Shown here in pieces: positions 24,510 to 33,621 of a DNA stretch of 64,000 nucleotides. The position numbers and the translations under genes were made by a program. Where the stretch lies: positions 248,001-312,000 of the forward strand of contig NZ_JAAQYM010000007.1 in NCBI RefSeq assembly GCF_012986595.1, written 5' to 3'. This DNA is from Pseudomonas koreensis (GTDB lineage: Bacteria; Pseudomonadota; Gammaproteobacteria; Pseudomonadales; Pseudomonadaceae). The notes beneath the pieces are model-generated. The model was not told the DNA's origin. It was given only the letters and a program-made list of their open reading frames with translations, and searched no databases. Position 1 is the first letter of the stretch, and each line of letters opens with the position of its first letter.

Positions 24510-24599
24510 GGGGAACGGCGCGATCCTGAGCGATGGAGATGCCGCGCATCATAGCAGGCGTGGCACGCCTTCATCAGACCTGAAATCTGCGAACACCCT

Positions 24600-24730
24600 G
24601 TGGCGAGGGAGCTTGCTCCCGCTGGGCTGCGGAGCGGCCCCCAAACCGGTGAATGCGCTTGTCCAGTGATACCGCTCATGCTGATTTGCGACTGCTGCGC
24701 AGCCGAGCGGGAGCAAGCTCCCTCGCCACA
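24600..24730. repeat. REP pair, GTGGCGAGGGAGCTTGCTCC family
   Basis: Long inverted pair with ~85 bases between arms, in the gap between the dehydratase stop and the GntR start. It separates the two genes and may uncouple their expression. Confidence 0.82.
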
Positions 24731-24761
24731 GTGGTTGATTCAGACCTGAAAGATGTTGGTG

Positions 24762-26498
24762 TTAATGGGAATGGCGCGGGACTTCCGCACCTCGGCAACC
24801 GATCAGGAAGTCAAAGTCACAACCCTGATCCGCCTGCAGCACATGGTCGATGTACAGCTGACGATAACCACCCACCAGCAACTGCTGCGGCGGTTGCAGA
24901 TCGGCCATGCGCGCGGCCAGTTCCGCATCGGGAATGTCCAGGTGCAAGCGCCCGCTGGCGCAGTCGAGTTCGATCCAGTCACCTTCCTGCACCACCGCCA
25001 ACGGCCCGCCGGCTGCCGCTTCGGGGGCAACGTGCAAAACCACGGTGCCATACGCGGTGCCACTCATTCGCGCGTCAGAAATGCGCACCATGTCGGTCAC
25101 CCCCTGCGCCAACAGCTTGGCCGGCAGCCCCATGTTGCCCACCTCGGCCATGCCTGGATAACCCTTCGGCCCGCAGTTTTTCATCACCAGAATCGAATCT
25201 TTATCGACATCCAGTTCCGGATCATTGATCCGCGCCTTGTACATGTCGAAGTTCTCGAACACCACCGCACGGCCACGATGCTGCATCAGTTCCGGGGTCG
25301 CGGCGGACGGCTTGAGCACCGCACCGAGTGGCGCCAGGTTGCCGCGCAATACGCAGATGCCACCGTCAGCGCGGATCGGATTGTCGAGGGTGCGGATTAC
25401 CTCATCTTCGCCATAAATCGGCGCGTCTTGGGTGTTCTCGCGCAGGGTTTTGCCGTTGACGGTCAGCGCATTCGGATTAGGGATAAGATTGGCCTCGCCG
25501 AGGCGGCGCAGCACCGCCGGCAGACCGCCGGCGTAGTAAAACTCTTCCATCAGGAAACGCCCGGACGGTTGCAGGTCGACGATGGTCGGCATGCCGCGCC
25601 CGATGCGCGTCCAGTCGTCCAGATCCAGTTCGACGCCGATGCGTCCGGCGATGGCTTTCAGGTGAATCACCGCGTTGGTGGAACCACCGATGGCGGCGTT
25701 GACCCGAATGGCGTTTTCAAAGGCTTCCTTGGTCAGGATCTTCGACAGACGCAAGTCTTCGCGCACCATCTCCACCGCGCGCATGCCGGACATGTGCGCC
25801 AACACATAACGCCGTGCATCCACCGCTGGAATCGCCGCGTTGTGTGGCAAGGAGGTGCCCAGTGCTTCGGCCATGCAGGCCATGGTCGACGCCGTGCCCA
25901 TGGTGTTGCAGGTGCCCGCCGAGCGCGACATGCCGCCTTCGGCCGCAAGGAAGTCGTCAATGGTGATGGTGCCGGCCTTGACCTGTTCGCTGAGCTGCCA
26001 GACCACGGTGCCGGAGCCGATATCCTTGCCCTTGTGCTTGCCGTTGAGCATTGGCCCGCCGGTGACGACGATGGCCGGCACGTCGCAACTGGCCGCGCCC
26101 ATCAGCAGCGCCGGGGTGGTTTTGTCGCAGCCGGTCAGCAGCACCACGCCGTCAATCGGGTTACCGCGAATCGCCTCTTCGACGTCCATGCTCGCCAGGT
26201 TGCGGGTGAGCATGGCGGTGGGGCGCAGGTTCGATTCGCCGTTGGAGAACACCGGGAATTCCACCGGAAACCCGCCAGCCTCGATCACCCCGCGTTTGAC
26301 GTGCTCCGCGATCTGGCGGAAGTGCGCGTTGCACGGGGTCAGTTCCGACCAGGTGTTGCAGATGCCGATGATCGGCTTGCCGTGAAACTGGTGGTCGGCG
26401 ATGCCCTGATTCTTCATCCAGCTGCGGTACATGAAGCCGTTCTTGTCGGCAGTGCCAAACCATTGGGCCGAGCGCAGGGTGGGTTTCTTCTCAGACAT
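24762..26498 (-). CDS. Pentonate (L-arabinonate/D-xylonate) dehydratase, IlvD/Edd family
   Basis: 578 residues. The iron-sulfur ligands Cys56 (ELTPCNAH), Cys124 (LTGCDKTTP) and Cys197 (SAGTCNTMG) keep the spacing I recall for characterised sugar-acid dehydratases. The Mg-carboxylysine region and a C-terminal ARMSGTAYGTV segment are present. It removes water from an aldonic acid to give a 2-keto-3-deoxy acid. Neighbouring AraD1-like and ketoglutarate-semialdehyde dehydrogenase genes place it in the non-phosphorylating pentose route. Arabinonate and xylonate cannot be told apart here. Divergent from the MFS gene. Confidence 0.9.
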   Translation of the reverse strand: MSEKKPTLRSAQWFGTADKNGFMYRSWMKNQGIADHQFHGKPIIGICNTWSELTPCNAHFRQIAEHVKRGVIEAGGFPVEFPVFSNGESNLRPTAMLTRNLASMDVEEAIRGNPIDGVVLLTGCDKTTPALLMGAASCDVPAIVVTGGPMLNGKHKGKDIGSGTVVWQLSEQVKAGTITIDDFLAAEGGMSRSAGTCNTMGTASTMACMAEALGTSLPHNAAIPAVDARRYVLAHMSGMRAVEMVREDLRLSKILTKEAFENAIRVNAAIGGSTNAVIHLKAIAGRIGVELDLDDWTRIGRGMPTIVDLQPSGRFLMEEFYYAGGLPAVLRRLGEANLIPNPNALTVNGKTLRENTQDAPIYGEDEVIRTLDNPIRADGGICVLRGNLAPLGAVLKPSAATPELMQHRGRAVVFENFDMYKARINDPELDVDKDSILVMKNCGPKGYPGMAEVGNMGLPAKLLAQGVTDMVRISDARMSGTAYGTVVLHVAPEAAAGGPLAVVQEGDWIELDCASGRLHLDIPDAELAARMADLQPPQQLLVGGYRQLYIDHVLQADQGCDFDFLIGCRGAEVPRHSH

Positions 26499-26594
26499 GA
26501 TCGATTCTCTTATTGTAAGACTATTGTTTGCGAGTTACGGCTAAACATAAGCTCAAAATCGACGGTTTGGAAGTGTTGTTGGGTAATTAGTATT

Positions 26595-26604
26595 ACTATA
26601 TAGT
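26595..26604. promoter_or_regulatory. Palindrome ACTATATAGT in the dehydratase/MFS promoter gap
   Basis: A perfect 10-base palindrome lies between the divergent dehydratase and MFS genes in an AT-rich, promoter-like stretch. It is a candidate operator for the pentonate GntR regulator. No second copy was found near the GntR gene itself. Confidence 0.4.
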
Positions 26605-26692
26605 CGTTTTCGACGGAGGGATTGGCCCTGGCGGTGTTCCGCGAGAGGCGTCCCCCGAGGTTCTATAAAAACAACAATCGGAGACCGACCCC

Positions 26693-28015
26693 ATGAGCCA
26701 GGAATTGCGGCTAATCCGCCGCATCACACTGAAACTGATTCCCTTCCTGATCCTGCTGTACCTGATCGCCTATGTGGATCGCTCCGCCGTCGGCTTCGCC
26801 AAACTGCACATGGGCGCCGACATCGGCATCGGTGATGCGGCCTATGGCCTGGGCGCCGGGCTGTTTTTCATTGGCTACTTCCTGCTGGAAATCCCCAGCA
26901 ACCTGATGCTCGAACGCTTTGGCGCACGGCGCTGGTTCGCGCGGATCATGATCACCTGGGGCGCGATCACCATCGGCATGGCATTCGTCCAGGGCCCGCA
27001 CAGTTTCTACGTGATGCGCTTTCTGCTCGGCGCGGCGGAGGCGGGGTTCTTTCCCGGCGTTCTGTACTACATCACCCAATGGTTCCCGGTGCGCCATCGC
27101 GGCAAGATCCTCGGCCTGTTCATCCTCTCCCAACCGATCGCAATGATGATCACCGGCCCGGTGTCCGGCGGCCTGCTGGGCATGGACGGCATCCTCGGCC
27201 TGCACGGCTGGCAGTGGCTGTTCATCGTCATCGGCACCCCGGCGATCCTCCTGACCTGGCCGGTGCTGCGCTGGCTCCCGGACGGCCCGCAGCAGGTGCA
27301 ATGGATGGATCAGGCGGAGAAAGACTGGCTGACCGGCGAACTGAAAAAAGACCTGCAGGCGTACGGTCAGACCCGGCACGGCAACCCGCTGCATGCGCTC
27401 AAGGACAAACGCGTGCTGCTGCTGGCGCTGTTTTATCTGCCGGTGACCCTGAGCATCTATGGCCTCGGCTTGTGGCTGCCGACGCTGATCAAACAGTTCG
27501 GCGGCAGCGATCTGGTCACCGGTTTCGTCTCGTCGGTGCCGTACATCTTCGGGATCATCGGTTTGCTGATCGTGCCGCGCAGTTCCGACCGCCTGAACGA
27601 TCGCTACGGCCATCTGGCGGTGCTGTATGTGCTGGGCGCGATCGGCCTGTTCCTGAGTGCCTGGCTGTCGCTGCCGGTGACGCAACTGGCGGCGCTGTGC
27701 CTGGTGGCGTTTGCGCTGTTTTCCTGCACGGCGGTGTTCTGGACGTTACCGGGGCGATTCTTCGCCGGTGCTAGTGCAGCGGCGGGAATTGCGCTGATCA
27801 ACTCGGTGGGCAATCTGGGTGGCTACATCGGGCCGTTCGTGATTGGTGCGCTGAAGGAATACACCGGGAATCTGGGGTCGGGGTTGTACTTCCTCTCCGG
27901 GGTGATGGTGTTTGGCCTGATTCTCACGGGAATCGTCTACCGCGTGCTTGAGCGCAAACACGTGCTCCCGGTCGAGCAGTTCGCCGCCAGTGCACGCGGT
28001 GCCACCCGAACCTGA
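26693..28015 (+). CDS. MFS transporter, anion:cation symporter family
   Basis: 440-residue inner-membrane protein with 12 predicted helices. The family-typical start RRITLKLIPFLILLYLIAYVDR and the loop GARRWFARIMITWG identify the ACS (GudP/phthalate/tartrate-type) group, which imports organic acids with protons. GGAG precedes the ATG. The gene heads the unit containing the AraD1 and aldehyde-dehydrogenase genes and is divergent from the dehydratase, so pentonate uptake is the likely role. Confidence 0.9.
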   Translation: MSQELRLIRRITLKLIPFLILLYLIAYVDRSAVGFAKLHMGADIGIGDAAYGLGAGLFFIGYFLLEIPSNLMLERFGARRWFARIMITWGAITIGMAFVQGPHSFYVMRFLLGAAEAGFFPGVLYYITQWFPVRHRGKILGLFILSQPIAMMITGPVSGGLLGMDGILGLHGWQWLFIVIGTPAILLTWPVLRWLPDGPQQVQWMDQAEKDWLTGELKKDLQAYGQTRHGNPLHALKDKRVLLLALFYLPVTLSIYGLGLWLPTLIKQFGGSDLVTGFVSSVPYIFGIIGLLIVPRSSDRLNDRYGHLAVLYVLGAIGLFLSAWLSLPVTQLAALCLVAFALFSCTAVFWTLPGRFFAGASAAAGIALINSVGNLGGYIGPFVIGALKEYTGNLGSGLYFLSGVMVFGLILTGIVYRVLERKHVLPVEQFAASARGATRT

Positions 28016-28033
28016 CTAGACAGCACTGGCCCC

Positions 28034-28124
28034 TGTGGGAGCGAGCCTGCTCGCGAAGAGGCCATCACATTCAACATTGTGGGTGACTGACACACCGCTT
28101 TCGCGAGCAGGCTCGCTCCCACAG
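28034..28124. repeat. REP pair, GTGGGAGCGAGCCTGCTCGC family
   Basis: Perfect-arm inverted pair between the MFS and AraD1-like genes, which are codirectional. Confidence 0.87.
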
Positions 28125-28161
28125 GGGAACGGCGGTGTTTTTGAGGGAATAGGAGAAATTT

Positions 28162-29154
28162 ATGCATCTGGTGCAATTCGAATTAACCAACGGCGAACGC
28201 CGCGTCGGCGTGGTCGACAACGGTCTGATCCGCGAAGTGCAGGACGCTCGCAGCGTGCGCGACCTGGCGCTGGCCGCCATCGATGCCGGCGGCACGCTGG
28301 CGCAGCACGTACAAAGTCTCGGCCTCGGCATCAGCCATGACTACGCCGAGCTGCTGAGCACTCGGCGCATCCTGCCGCCACTGGACCATCCCGATCCTGC
28401 GCACCTGCTGGTCAGCGGCACCGGCCTCACACACCTGGGCAGCGCCTCGGCCCGGGACAAGATGCACCAGCAGGCTGGTGACGAAGCGGCGATGACTGAC
28501 ACCATGCGCATTTTCAAATGGGGCGTGGAGGGCGGCAAACCGCCGGCGGGGCAGGCCGGTGTGCAACCCGAATGGTTCTACAAAGGCGACGGCAGCATCG
28601 TCGTGCGCCCCGGCGAAGCGTTCCCGCTGCCGCCGTTCGCCGAGGACGCCGGCGAGGAACCGGAAATGGCCGGCCTCTACGTCATCGGCCATGACAGCAA
28701 ACCGTATCGCCTCGGTTTCGCGGTGGGCAACGAGTTCTCCGACCACGTCATGGAGCGCAAGAATTACCTTTATCTGGCCCACTCGAAACTGCGCAGTTGC
28801 AGCTATGGCCCGGAGCTGCGCACCGGTGAGCTGCCGCAACATCTGGCCGGCAGCAGCCGCATCCTGCGCGACGGCCAAGTGCTATGGCAGAACGAATTCC
28901 TCAGCGGCGAGGCGAACATGTGCCACAGCCTCGCCAACCTCGAATATCACCACTTCAAATACCGCCAGTTCCTGCGCCCGGGCGATGTGCACATTCACTT
29001 CTTCGGCACCGCGACCCTGTCGTTCGCCGATGGCATTCGCACCCAGCCGGGCGACGTGTTCGAGATCAGCCAGGCCGAATTCGGCGCACCGCTGATCAAC
29101 GGCATCGCCCCGGCAGCAGCGGCTTTTCAACCGGACAGCATCGGCACCCTTTAA
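28162..29154 (+). CDS. AraD1/GguC-type fumarylacetoacetate hydrolase family protein
   Basis: 330 residues. The C-terminal ~200 form an FAH-fold domain with metal-site residues in the LYVIGHDSKPYRLGFAVGNE and DHVMERKNYLYLA regions. The full-length match is to the AraD1 group, found with pentonate dehydratase and ketoglutarate-semialdehyde dehydrogenase genes. Proposed step: dehydration of 2-keto-3-deoxy-pentonate to alpha-ketoglutarate semialdehyde. Its stop is nine bases before the aldehyde-dehydrogenase ATG, with AAGGAG between, so they are one unit. FAH-fold dehydratase rather than aldolase is inferred from the downstream gene. Confidence 0.87.
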   Translation: MHLVQFELTNGERRVGVVDNGLIREVQDARSVRDLALAAIDAGGTLAQHVQSLGLGISHDYAELLSTRRILPPLDHPDPAHLLVSGTGLTHLGSASARDKMHQQAGDEAAMTDTMRIFKWGVEGGKPPAGQAGVQPEWFYKGDGSIVVRPGEAFPLPPFAEDAGEEPEMAGLYVIGHDSKPYRLGFAVGNEFSDHVMERKNYLYLAHSKLRSCSYGPELRTGELPQHLAGSSRILRDGQVLWQNEFLSGEANMCHSLANLEYHHFKYRQFLRPGDVHIHFFGTATLSFADGIRTQPGDVFEISQAEFGAPLINGIAPAAAAFQPDSIGTL

Positions 29155-29163
29155 GGAGCTCCC

Positions 29164-30744
29164 ATGACTCAGATTCTCGGCCACAACTACATCGGCGGTC
29201 AGCGCAGTGCGGCGGGCGACGTGAAACTGCACAGCGTCGACGCCACCACCGGCGAACAGCTGCCTTACGCTTTCATCCAGGCCACGCAGCAGGAAGTTGA
29301 TGCCGCCGCGCAAGCGGCTGCCGCTGCGTACCCGGCGTATCGCAGCCTCAGCGCCGAACGCCGCGCGCAGTTTCTCGATGCGATTGCCGATGAACTGGAT
29401 GCGCTGGGCGATAATTTCGTCGCCGTGGTCTGCCGCGAAACCGCGCTGCCAGCGGGGCGCATTCAGGGCGAGCGCGGGCGCACCAGCGGGCAGATGCGTC
29501 TGTTCGCCAAAGTCCTGCGTCGCGGTGATTTCTACGGCGCGCGGATCGACCTGCCGCTGCCGGATCGTCAGCCATTGCCGCGACCGGATCTGCGCCAATA
29601 CCGCATCGGCCTCGGCCCGGTTGCGGTGTTCGGTGCAAGCAACTTTCCGCTGGCGTTTTCCACGGCGGGCGGTGATACGGCTTCGGCGCTGGCCGCCGGG
29701 TGCCCGGTGGTGTTCAAGGCGCACAGCGGTCACATGGCTACAGCAGAACTGGTCGCCGATGCACTGATTCGCGCCGCGGAAAAAACCGCGATGCCGGCTG
29801 GCGTGTTCAACATGATCTACGGCGGTGGCGTCGGCGAATGGCTGGTCAAGCATCCGGCGATTCAGGCGGTGGGCTTCACCGGTTCGTTGAAGGGGGGGCG
29901 GGCGCTGTGCGACATGGCCGCAGCGCGGCCGCAACCGATTCCGGTGTTCGCCGAGATGTCGAGCATCAACCCGGTGATCGTCCTGCCACAGGCACTCGCC
30001 GAACGTTCGGAAACCGTTGCTCGTGACCTGACTGCCTCGGTGGTGCAGGGCTGCGGTCAGTTTTGCACCAATCCCGGTCTGGTCATTGGTATTCGCTCGG
30101 CGCAATTCAGCTCCTTCGTGCAGCAAGTCGCCGGGCTGATCGGCGATCAACCGGCGCAGACCATGCTCAACGCCGGCACCCTCGGCAGCTACGGTAAAGG
30201 CGTGCAGAAGCTGTTGGCGCATCCCGGCATCGAACATCTGGCGGGTAACCCTCAGCAGGGCAATCAGGCACAACCGCAATTGTTCAAGGCAGATGTCAGC
30301 CTGTTGATCGGTGGTGATGAGGTGCTTCAGGAAGAAGTCTTCGGCCCGACCACAGTGATTGTCGAGGTGGCGGACAAGGCCGAGCTCAGCGCGGCGTTGC
30401 AGGGCCTGCACGGGCAACTGACGGCGACGATTATCGGCGAGCAGGCGGACTTCGAACGCTTCCCGGAACTGACGCCGTTGCTCGAGCAGAAGGTCGGACG
30501 GATCCTGCTCAATGGTTACCCGACCGGTGTCGAAGTGTGCGATTCGATGGTGCACGGTGGGCCGTATCCGGCGACGTCCGATGCGCGCGGAACGTCGGTG
30601 GGGACCCTGGCGATCGATCGTTTCCTGCGCCCGGTGTGCTTCCAGAACTATCCCGACAGCTTGTTGCCGGAACCGCTGAAGAATGGCAATCCATTGCGCA
30701 TCCAGCGCCTGGTCGACGGCAAGCCATCGCGCGACGCGTTGTAA
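29164..30744 (+). CDS. Alpha-ketoglutarate semialdehyde dehydrogenase, NADP type
   Basis: 526 residues, longer than classical ALDHs and typical of the NADP-dependent KGSADH group. Catalytic Cys301 is in GQFCTNPG and Glu264 in VFAEMSS; the N-terminus has the substrate-binding GASNFPLAFS segment. It oxidises alpha-ketoglutarate semialdehyde to alpha-ketoglutarate, the entry to the TCA cycle. AAGGAG precedes the ATG. Last gene of the unit, followed by a REP pair. Confidence 0.92.
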   Translation: MTQILGHNYIGGQRSAAGDVKLHSVDATTGEQLPYAFIQATQQEVDAAAQAAAAAYPAYRSLSAERRAQFLDAIADELDALGDNFVAVVCRETALPAGRIQGERGRTSGQMRLFAKVLRRGDFYGARIDLPLPDRQPLPRPDLRQYRIGLGPVAVFGASNFPLAFSTAGGDTASALAAGCPVVFKAHSGHMATAELVADALIRAAEKTAMPAGVFNMIYGGGVGEWLVKHPAIQAVGFTGSLKGGRALCDMAAARPQPIPVFAEMSSINPVIVLPQALAERSETVARDLTASVVQGCGQFCTNPGLVIGIRSAQFSSFVQQVAGLIGDQPAQTMLNAGTLGSYGKGVQKLLAHPGIEHLAGNPQQGNQAQPQLFKADVSLLIGGDEVLQEEVFGPTTVIVEVADKAELSAALQGLHGQLTATIIGEQADFERFPELTPLLEQKVGRILLNGYPTGVEVCDSMVHGGPYPATSDARGTSVGTLAIDRFLRPVCFQNYPDSLLPEPLKNGNPLRIQRLVDGKPSRDAL

Positions 30745-30761
30745 CTGACAGTCAATATCCC

Positions 30762-30850
30762 TGTGGGAGCGAGCCTGCTCGCGAATGCATTCTTTCAGTC
30801 AGCCTTTCATGGCCTGACACACCGCATTCGCGAGCAGGCTCGCTCCCACA
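30762..30850. repeat. REP pair, GTGGGAGCGAGCCTGCTCGC family
   Basis: Inverted pair directly after the KGSADH gene. It may stabilise or end the transcript. Confidence 0.87.
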
Positions 30851-30922
30851 AAGGTTCCCATAAGGCCTCTGCAGCACATTGAGCTATCATTGGCCCTTTC
30901 CCCCTAAGAAAGACTGTTTGCC

Positions 30923-31213
30923 ATGACTGCCCAAACCCTTCTCAACGTCCTCGAACACTGCGATATGGTCGAAATCGATGGCTTGCACGCCTTCGAATTC
31001 GCCCTCGACGAAGACGACAACCTGCACATCGAATGCATGGATGGCCGAGCGGCCAAGCATTGGGAATTCACGCCGGCGCAGGTCGCAGCAGCAACTTTTG
31101 ATAACGACCTGCAGAGCTGGTTGATCGTTGGTGATTCTGGCGAACACCGCCTGGTCTGCCTCGATGCCTTCGGCGGCAGCGACGACGAGGACGAAACCGA
31201 TGAGCATGCGTAA
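30923..31213 (+). CDS. Small acidic protein, DUF5629-like
   Basis: 96 residues, acidic, no signal peptide or membrane segment. Opening MTAQTLLNVLEHCDMVEIDG and an Asp/Glu-rich tail (GGSDDEDETDEHA). It looks like a small pseudomonad protein family of unknown role. The stop overlaps the start region of the lactonase gene by 14 bases, so the two are likely co-transcribed. Confidence 0.75.
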   Translation: MTAQTLLNVLEHCDMVEIDGLHAFEFALDEDDNLHIECMDGRAAKHWEFTPAQVAAATFDNDLQSWLIVGDSGEHRLVCLDAFGGSDDEDETDEHA

Positions 31214-32375
31214 ATTCTGGCCGCTGCTGATGGCCGGCAGCGTCGGTGCGATGGGCCTTTCCACGGCCTCTGCCGAAAGCTTCCAGTTGCTGGTGGGCTC
31301 CTACACTGCGGGGACCAGCCAGGGCATCTATCGAATGAATTTCGACAGCTCCACCGGGCAGATCGACGCCAAGCCGCTGCAAGTGGTGAAAAGCGAAAAT
31401 CCGTCGTGGCTGACCCTGTCCAAAGACCAGCATCGGCTGTTCGTGGTCAACGAAAACGGCCCCGGCCAGAAGGACCCGGTCGGCCGCGTCAGCAGCTATT
31501 CGATCGATCCCAAGACCCACGCCCTGACCCTGATCAATCAGGTGCAGAGCCTGGGCAACGAGCCGACCCATTCGAGCCTGAGCGGCGATGCCAGCCATCT
31601 GTTCGTCAGCAACTATTCGGTGGTGGAAGATCCGGGCGGCACCCTCGCGGTGTTGCCGGTCGGTGCTGACGGCAAGCTCAAACCGGTGGTGCAGATGAGT
31701 GCGCACCCGGCGAGCCGGGTCAATCCCGAGCGTCAGGCGTCCAACCACGTGCATTCGACGGTGTCCTCACCGGACGGCCGCTACGTGTTCTCCAACGACC
31801 TCGGGGCGGACAAGGTCTTCATCTACCAGTTCGACCCGAAGGCCAACCCGGACCTGCCGCTGACCCCGGCGAAAACCCCTTCGGTATCGTTGCCGGCCGG
31901 CAGCGGGCCGCGCCATCTGTTGTTCAGTGCTGACGGCAAGCATGCCTGGCTGACCATGGAAATGAGCGCGCAGGTTGCGGTGTTCGACTACCACGACGGC
32001 GTGCTGACCCAGACGCAAATGGTCGATCTGGCGGCGGGTCAGTCAACATCGGACAAAGCCGCCGCCGCGCTGCATGCGTCGGCCGATGGCAAGTTCCTCT
32101 ACGTCAGCAACCGAGGCACCGCCAATCAGCTGCTGGTGTTCAGCATCGATCCGGCGACCGGCCAGCTCAAAGAGCTGCAAAAACGTTCAGTGGAGGGCGA
32201 TCACCCGCGTGAGTTCAGCCTCGATCCGAGTGGTAAATTCCTGCTGATCGCCAACCAGAAGAGCAACGAAATTGTCGTCGTCGAGCGCGATGCCAAGACC
32301 GGTCTGCTCGGCAAAACCGTACAAAAACTGCCGATGGACGCCCCCAGCGACCTCAAGTTTCTAGTGCGACAATAA
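31200..32375 (+). CDS. Exported beta-propeller lactonase (6-phosphogluconolactonase-like)
   Basis: 391 residues. Signal peptide about 1-25 (KFWPLLMAGSVGAMGLSTASA). The mature part is a seven-bladed propeller of the lactonase family, with repeated SxDGRYVFSND and SADGKFLYVSN blade motifs and a SSPDGRYVF metal/active-site type region. Export means it cannot act on cytoplasmic 6-phosphogluconolactone; a periplasmic sugar lactone is more likely. GAGGA precedes the ATG, which overlaps the small upstream gene. An ATG two codons later is also possible. The pentonate genes next door suggest aldonolactones as substrates (inference). Confidence 0.85.
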   Translation: MSMRKFWPLLMAGSVGAMGLSTASAESFQLLVGSYTAGTSQGIYRMNFDSSTGQIDAKPLQVVKSENPSWLTLSKDQHRLFVVNENGPGQKDPVGRVSSYSIDPKTHALTLINQVQSLGNEPTHSSLSGDASHLFVSNYSVVEDPGGTLAVLPVGADGKLKPVVQMSAHPASRVNPERQASNHVHSTVSSPDGRYVFSNDLGADKVFIYQFDPKANPDLPLTPAKTPSVSLPAGSGPRHLLFSADGKHAWLTMEMSAQVAVFDYHDGVLTQTQMVDLAAGQSTSDKAAAALHASADGKFLYVSNRGTANQLLVFSIDPATGQLKELQKRSVEGDHPREFSLDPSGKFLLIANQKSNEIVVVERDAKTGLLGKTVQKLPMDAPSDLKFLVRQ

Positions 32376-32378
32376 GCC

Positions 32379-32411
32379 ACAGGCCCCGATTTACGGGGCC
32401 TGTCTCTTTGT
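32379..32411 (+). terminator. Terminator after the lactonase gene
   Basis: Ten-base stem ACAGGCCCCG / CGGGGCCTGT with loop ATTTA and a T-rich tail, starting just past the stop. Confidence 0.88.
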
Positions 32412-32532
32412 ATTAATCGCGCTGATATCCGGTAATGCTACAAAGCATTTCAAGCGATCAACCCTCGAGCGTTAAGTTTGCTTCACGGCCCAACCGGGCA
32501 AAGCAAGCCAACCGAACACGAGGGTTACCGCC

Positions 32533-32712
32533 ATGAACTTCAATCTCTTCTCCGTCATCGCCGCTTCCGCCATCTCCGCCACCGTGGTTCTGCCAGCCAG
32601 CGCCAACGTTGAAATCAACAGCAAAAAATCCCACACCCAGAGCTATACCCAGAAATACCTGCAACAGAGCGCCAACTTCTACGCCGCGCTGGATCACAAA
32701 GCCCAACACTGA
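32533..32712 (+). CDS. 59-residue exported protein of unknown function
   Basis: ATG with GAGGG eight bases upstream. Residues 1-25 form a signal peptide (FNLFSVIAASAISATVVLPA, cleavage after ASA). The mature ~34 residues are polar: NVEINSKKSHTQSYTQKYLQ then QSANFYAALDHKAQH. No cysteine, no lipobox, no domain recognised. It stands alone between the lactonase terminator and a REP pair. Probably a real small secreted or periplasmic peptide. Confidence 0.65.
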   Translation: MNFNLFSVIAASAISATVVLPASANVEINSKKSHTQSYTQKYLQQSANFYAALDHKAQH

Positions 32713-32735
32713 AATGCCCGACTTGCGCGACTCCC

Positions 32736-32820
32736 TGTAGGAGCTGCCGAAGGCTGCGATCTTTTGATCTTGTTTTGAAAAGCAAAATCAAAAGATCGCA
32801 GCCTTCGGCAGCTCCTACAC
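32736..32820. repeat. REP pair, GTAGGAGCTGCCGAAGGCTG family
   Basis: Near-perfect inverted arms directly after the 59-residue gene. The arm-spacer region contains T-runs on both strands and may terminate. Confidence 0.88.
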
Positions 32821-32981
32821 GTGTGCGTGTGTTTTTCGCAGCCTGATAGGTTTCTTGAACCGCGCAAATAGACCGGCTAAATAATCAACGAAGCTGATGT
32901 TCACTATGGAAAACCCTGAGTGGTTGCTTCGGCTTTTTTGATCGATCCTGACGGCACTGAAACATGCCCACGGAGAACATC

Positions 32982-33194
32982 ATGGCCAGTTCCATCATTA
33001 CCTCAGCCAAGCGCGGCGCCTACCTGGCCATCGGTCTTTACCTGGCCCTGGTGTTGTTCGTCAGCATCGCCGCGCAGACTCAACACCACTTCGACGCGCC
33101 GATCCAGGTCGCACACCCCGGCATCCAGTTCGAACACCGCGCAGACAGCGTGCTGGCCGATCGGGCGGAACTCGCAGGGGTAGGCGGAGCATGA
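32982..33194 (+). CDS. Small membrane-anchored protein
   Basis: 70 residues from the ATG that has GGAG six bases upstream; an ATG six codons earlier is less likely. One N-terminal membrane helix (GAYLAIGLYLALVLFVSIAA) is followed by a ~45-residue soluble part with several His and acidic residues. The stop overlaps the next gene's start (ATGA). No family recognised. Confidence 0.68.
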   Translation: MASSIITSAKRGAYLAIGLYLALVLFVSIAAQTQHHFDAPIQVAHPGIQFEHRADSVLADRAELAGVGGA

Positions 33195-33448
33195 AAGGCT
33201 ACAGACTCTGGGTCATCGCCGGTCTGGCACTGATGACCAATGGCGCTGCGTTACTCGGCTTCGGTCAGGGTTCGGTCGGCGCACTGGCACGGGCCATAGA
33301 GGCCAATCACACCATCGCGCACAACATCGAACGGGCAAATACCCTGGGGCTGATGGCCGGCAATCCACCGGTAAAAGTCTCGGCCGATTTTCTCGGCCCC
33401 TTCGAAGTGGATTGCATGGCACTCGGCATGTGCAACGCACTCGCCTAA
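33191..33448 (+). CDS. Small exported protein, partner of the upstream gene
   Basis: 85 residues. N-terminal hydrophobic stretch (LWVIAGLALMTNGAALLGFG) acts as signal or anchor, then a helical region (ALARAIEANHTIAHNIERAN) and a C-terminal part with two cysteines (DCMALGMC). Translationally coupled to the preceding membrane protein, so they likely form a complex. Function unknown. Confidence 0.68.
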   Translation: MKGYRLWVIAGLALMTNGAALLGFGQGSVGALARAIEANHTIAHNIERANTLGLMAGNPPVKVSADFLGPFEVDCMALGMCNALA

Positions 33449-33462
33449 ACACCACGAACCAC

Positions 33463-33595
33463 TGTGGCGAGGGGATTCATCCCCGATGGGCCGCGAAGCG
33501 GCCCCAGACCCGGCAAACCGGATTGTTCTGATACACCGAGGTTTCTGATTTCAGGGCAGCTTCGCCGCCCATCGGGGATGAATCCCCTCGCCACA
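33463..33595. repeat. REP pair, GTGGCGAGGGGATTCATCCC variant
   Basis: Inverted arms with compensating changes relative to the GTGGCGAGGGAGC family, enclosing ~80 bases between convergent genes. Confidence 0.83.
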
Positions 33596-33621
33596 AGGTG
33601 TTCGGTAGCAGGAATTCGGGG

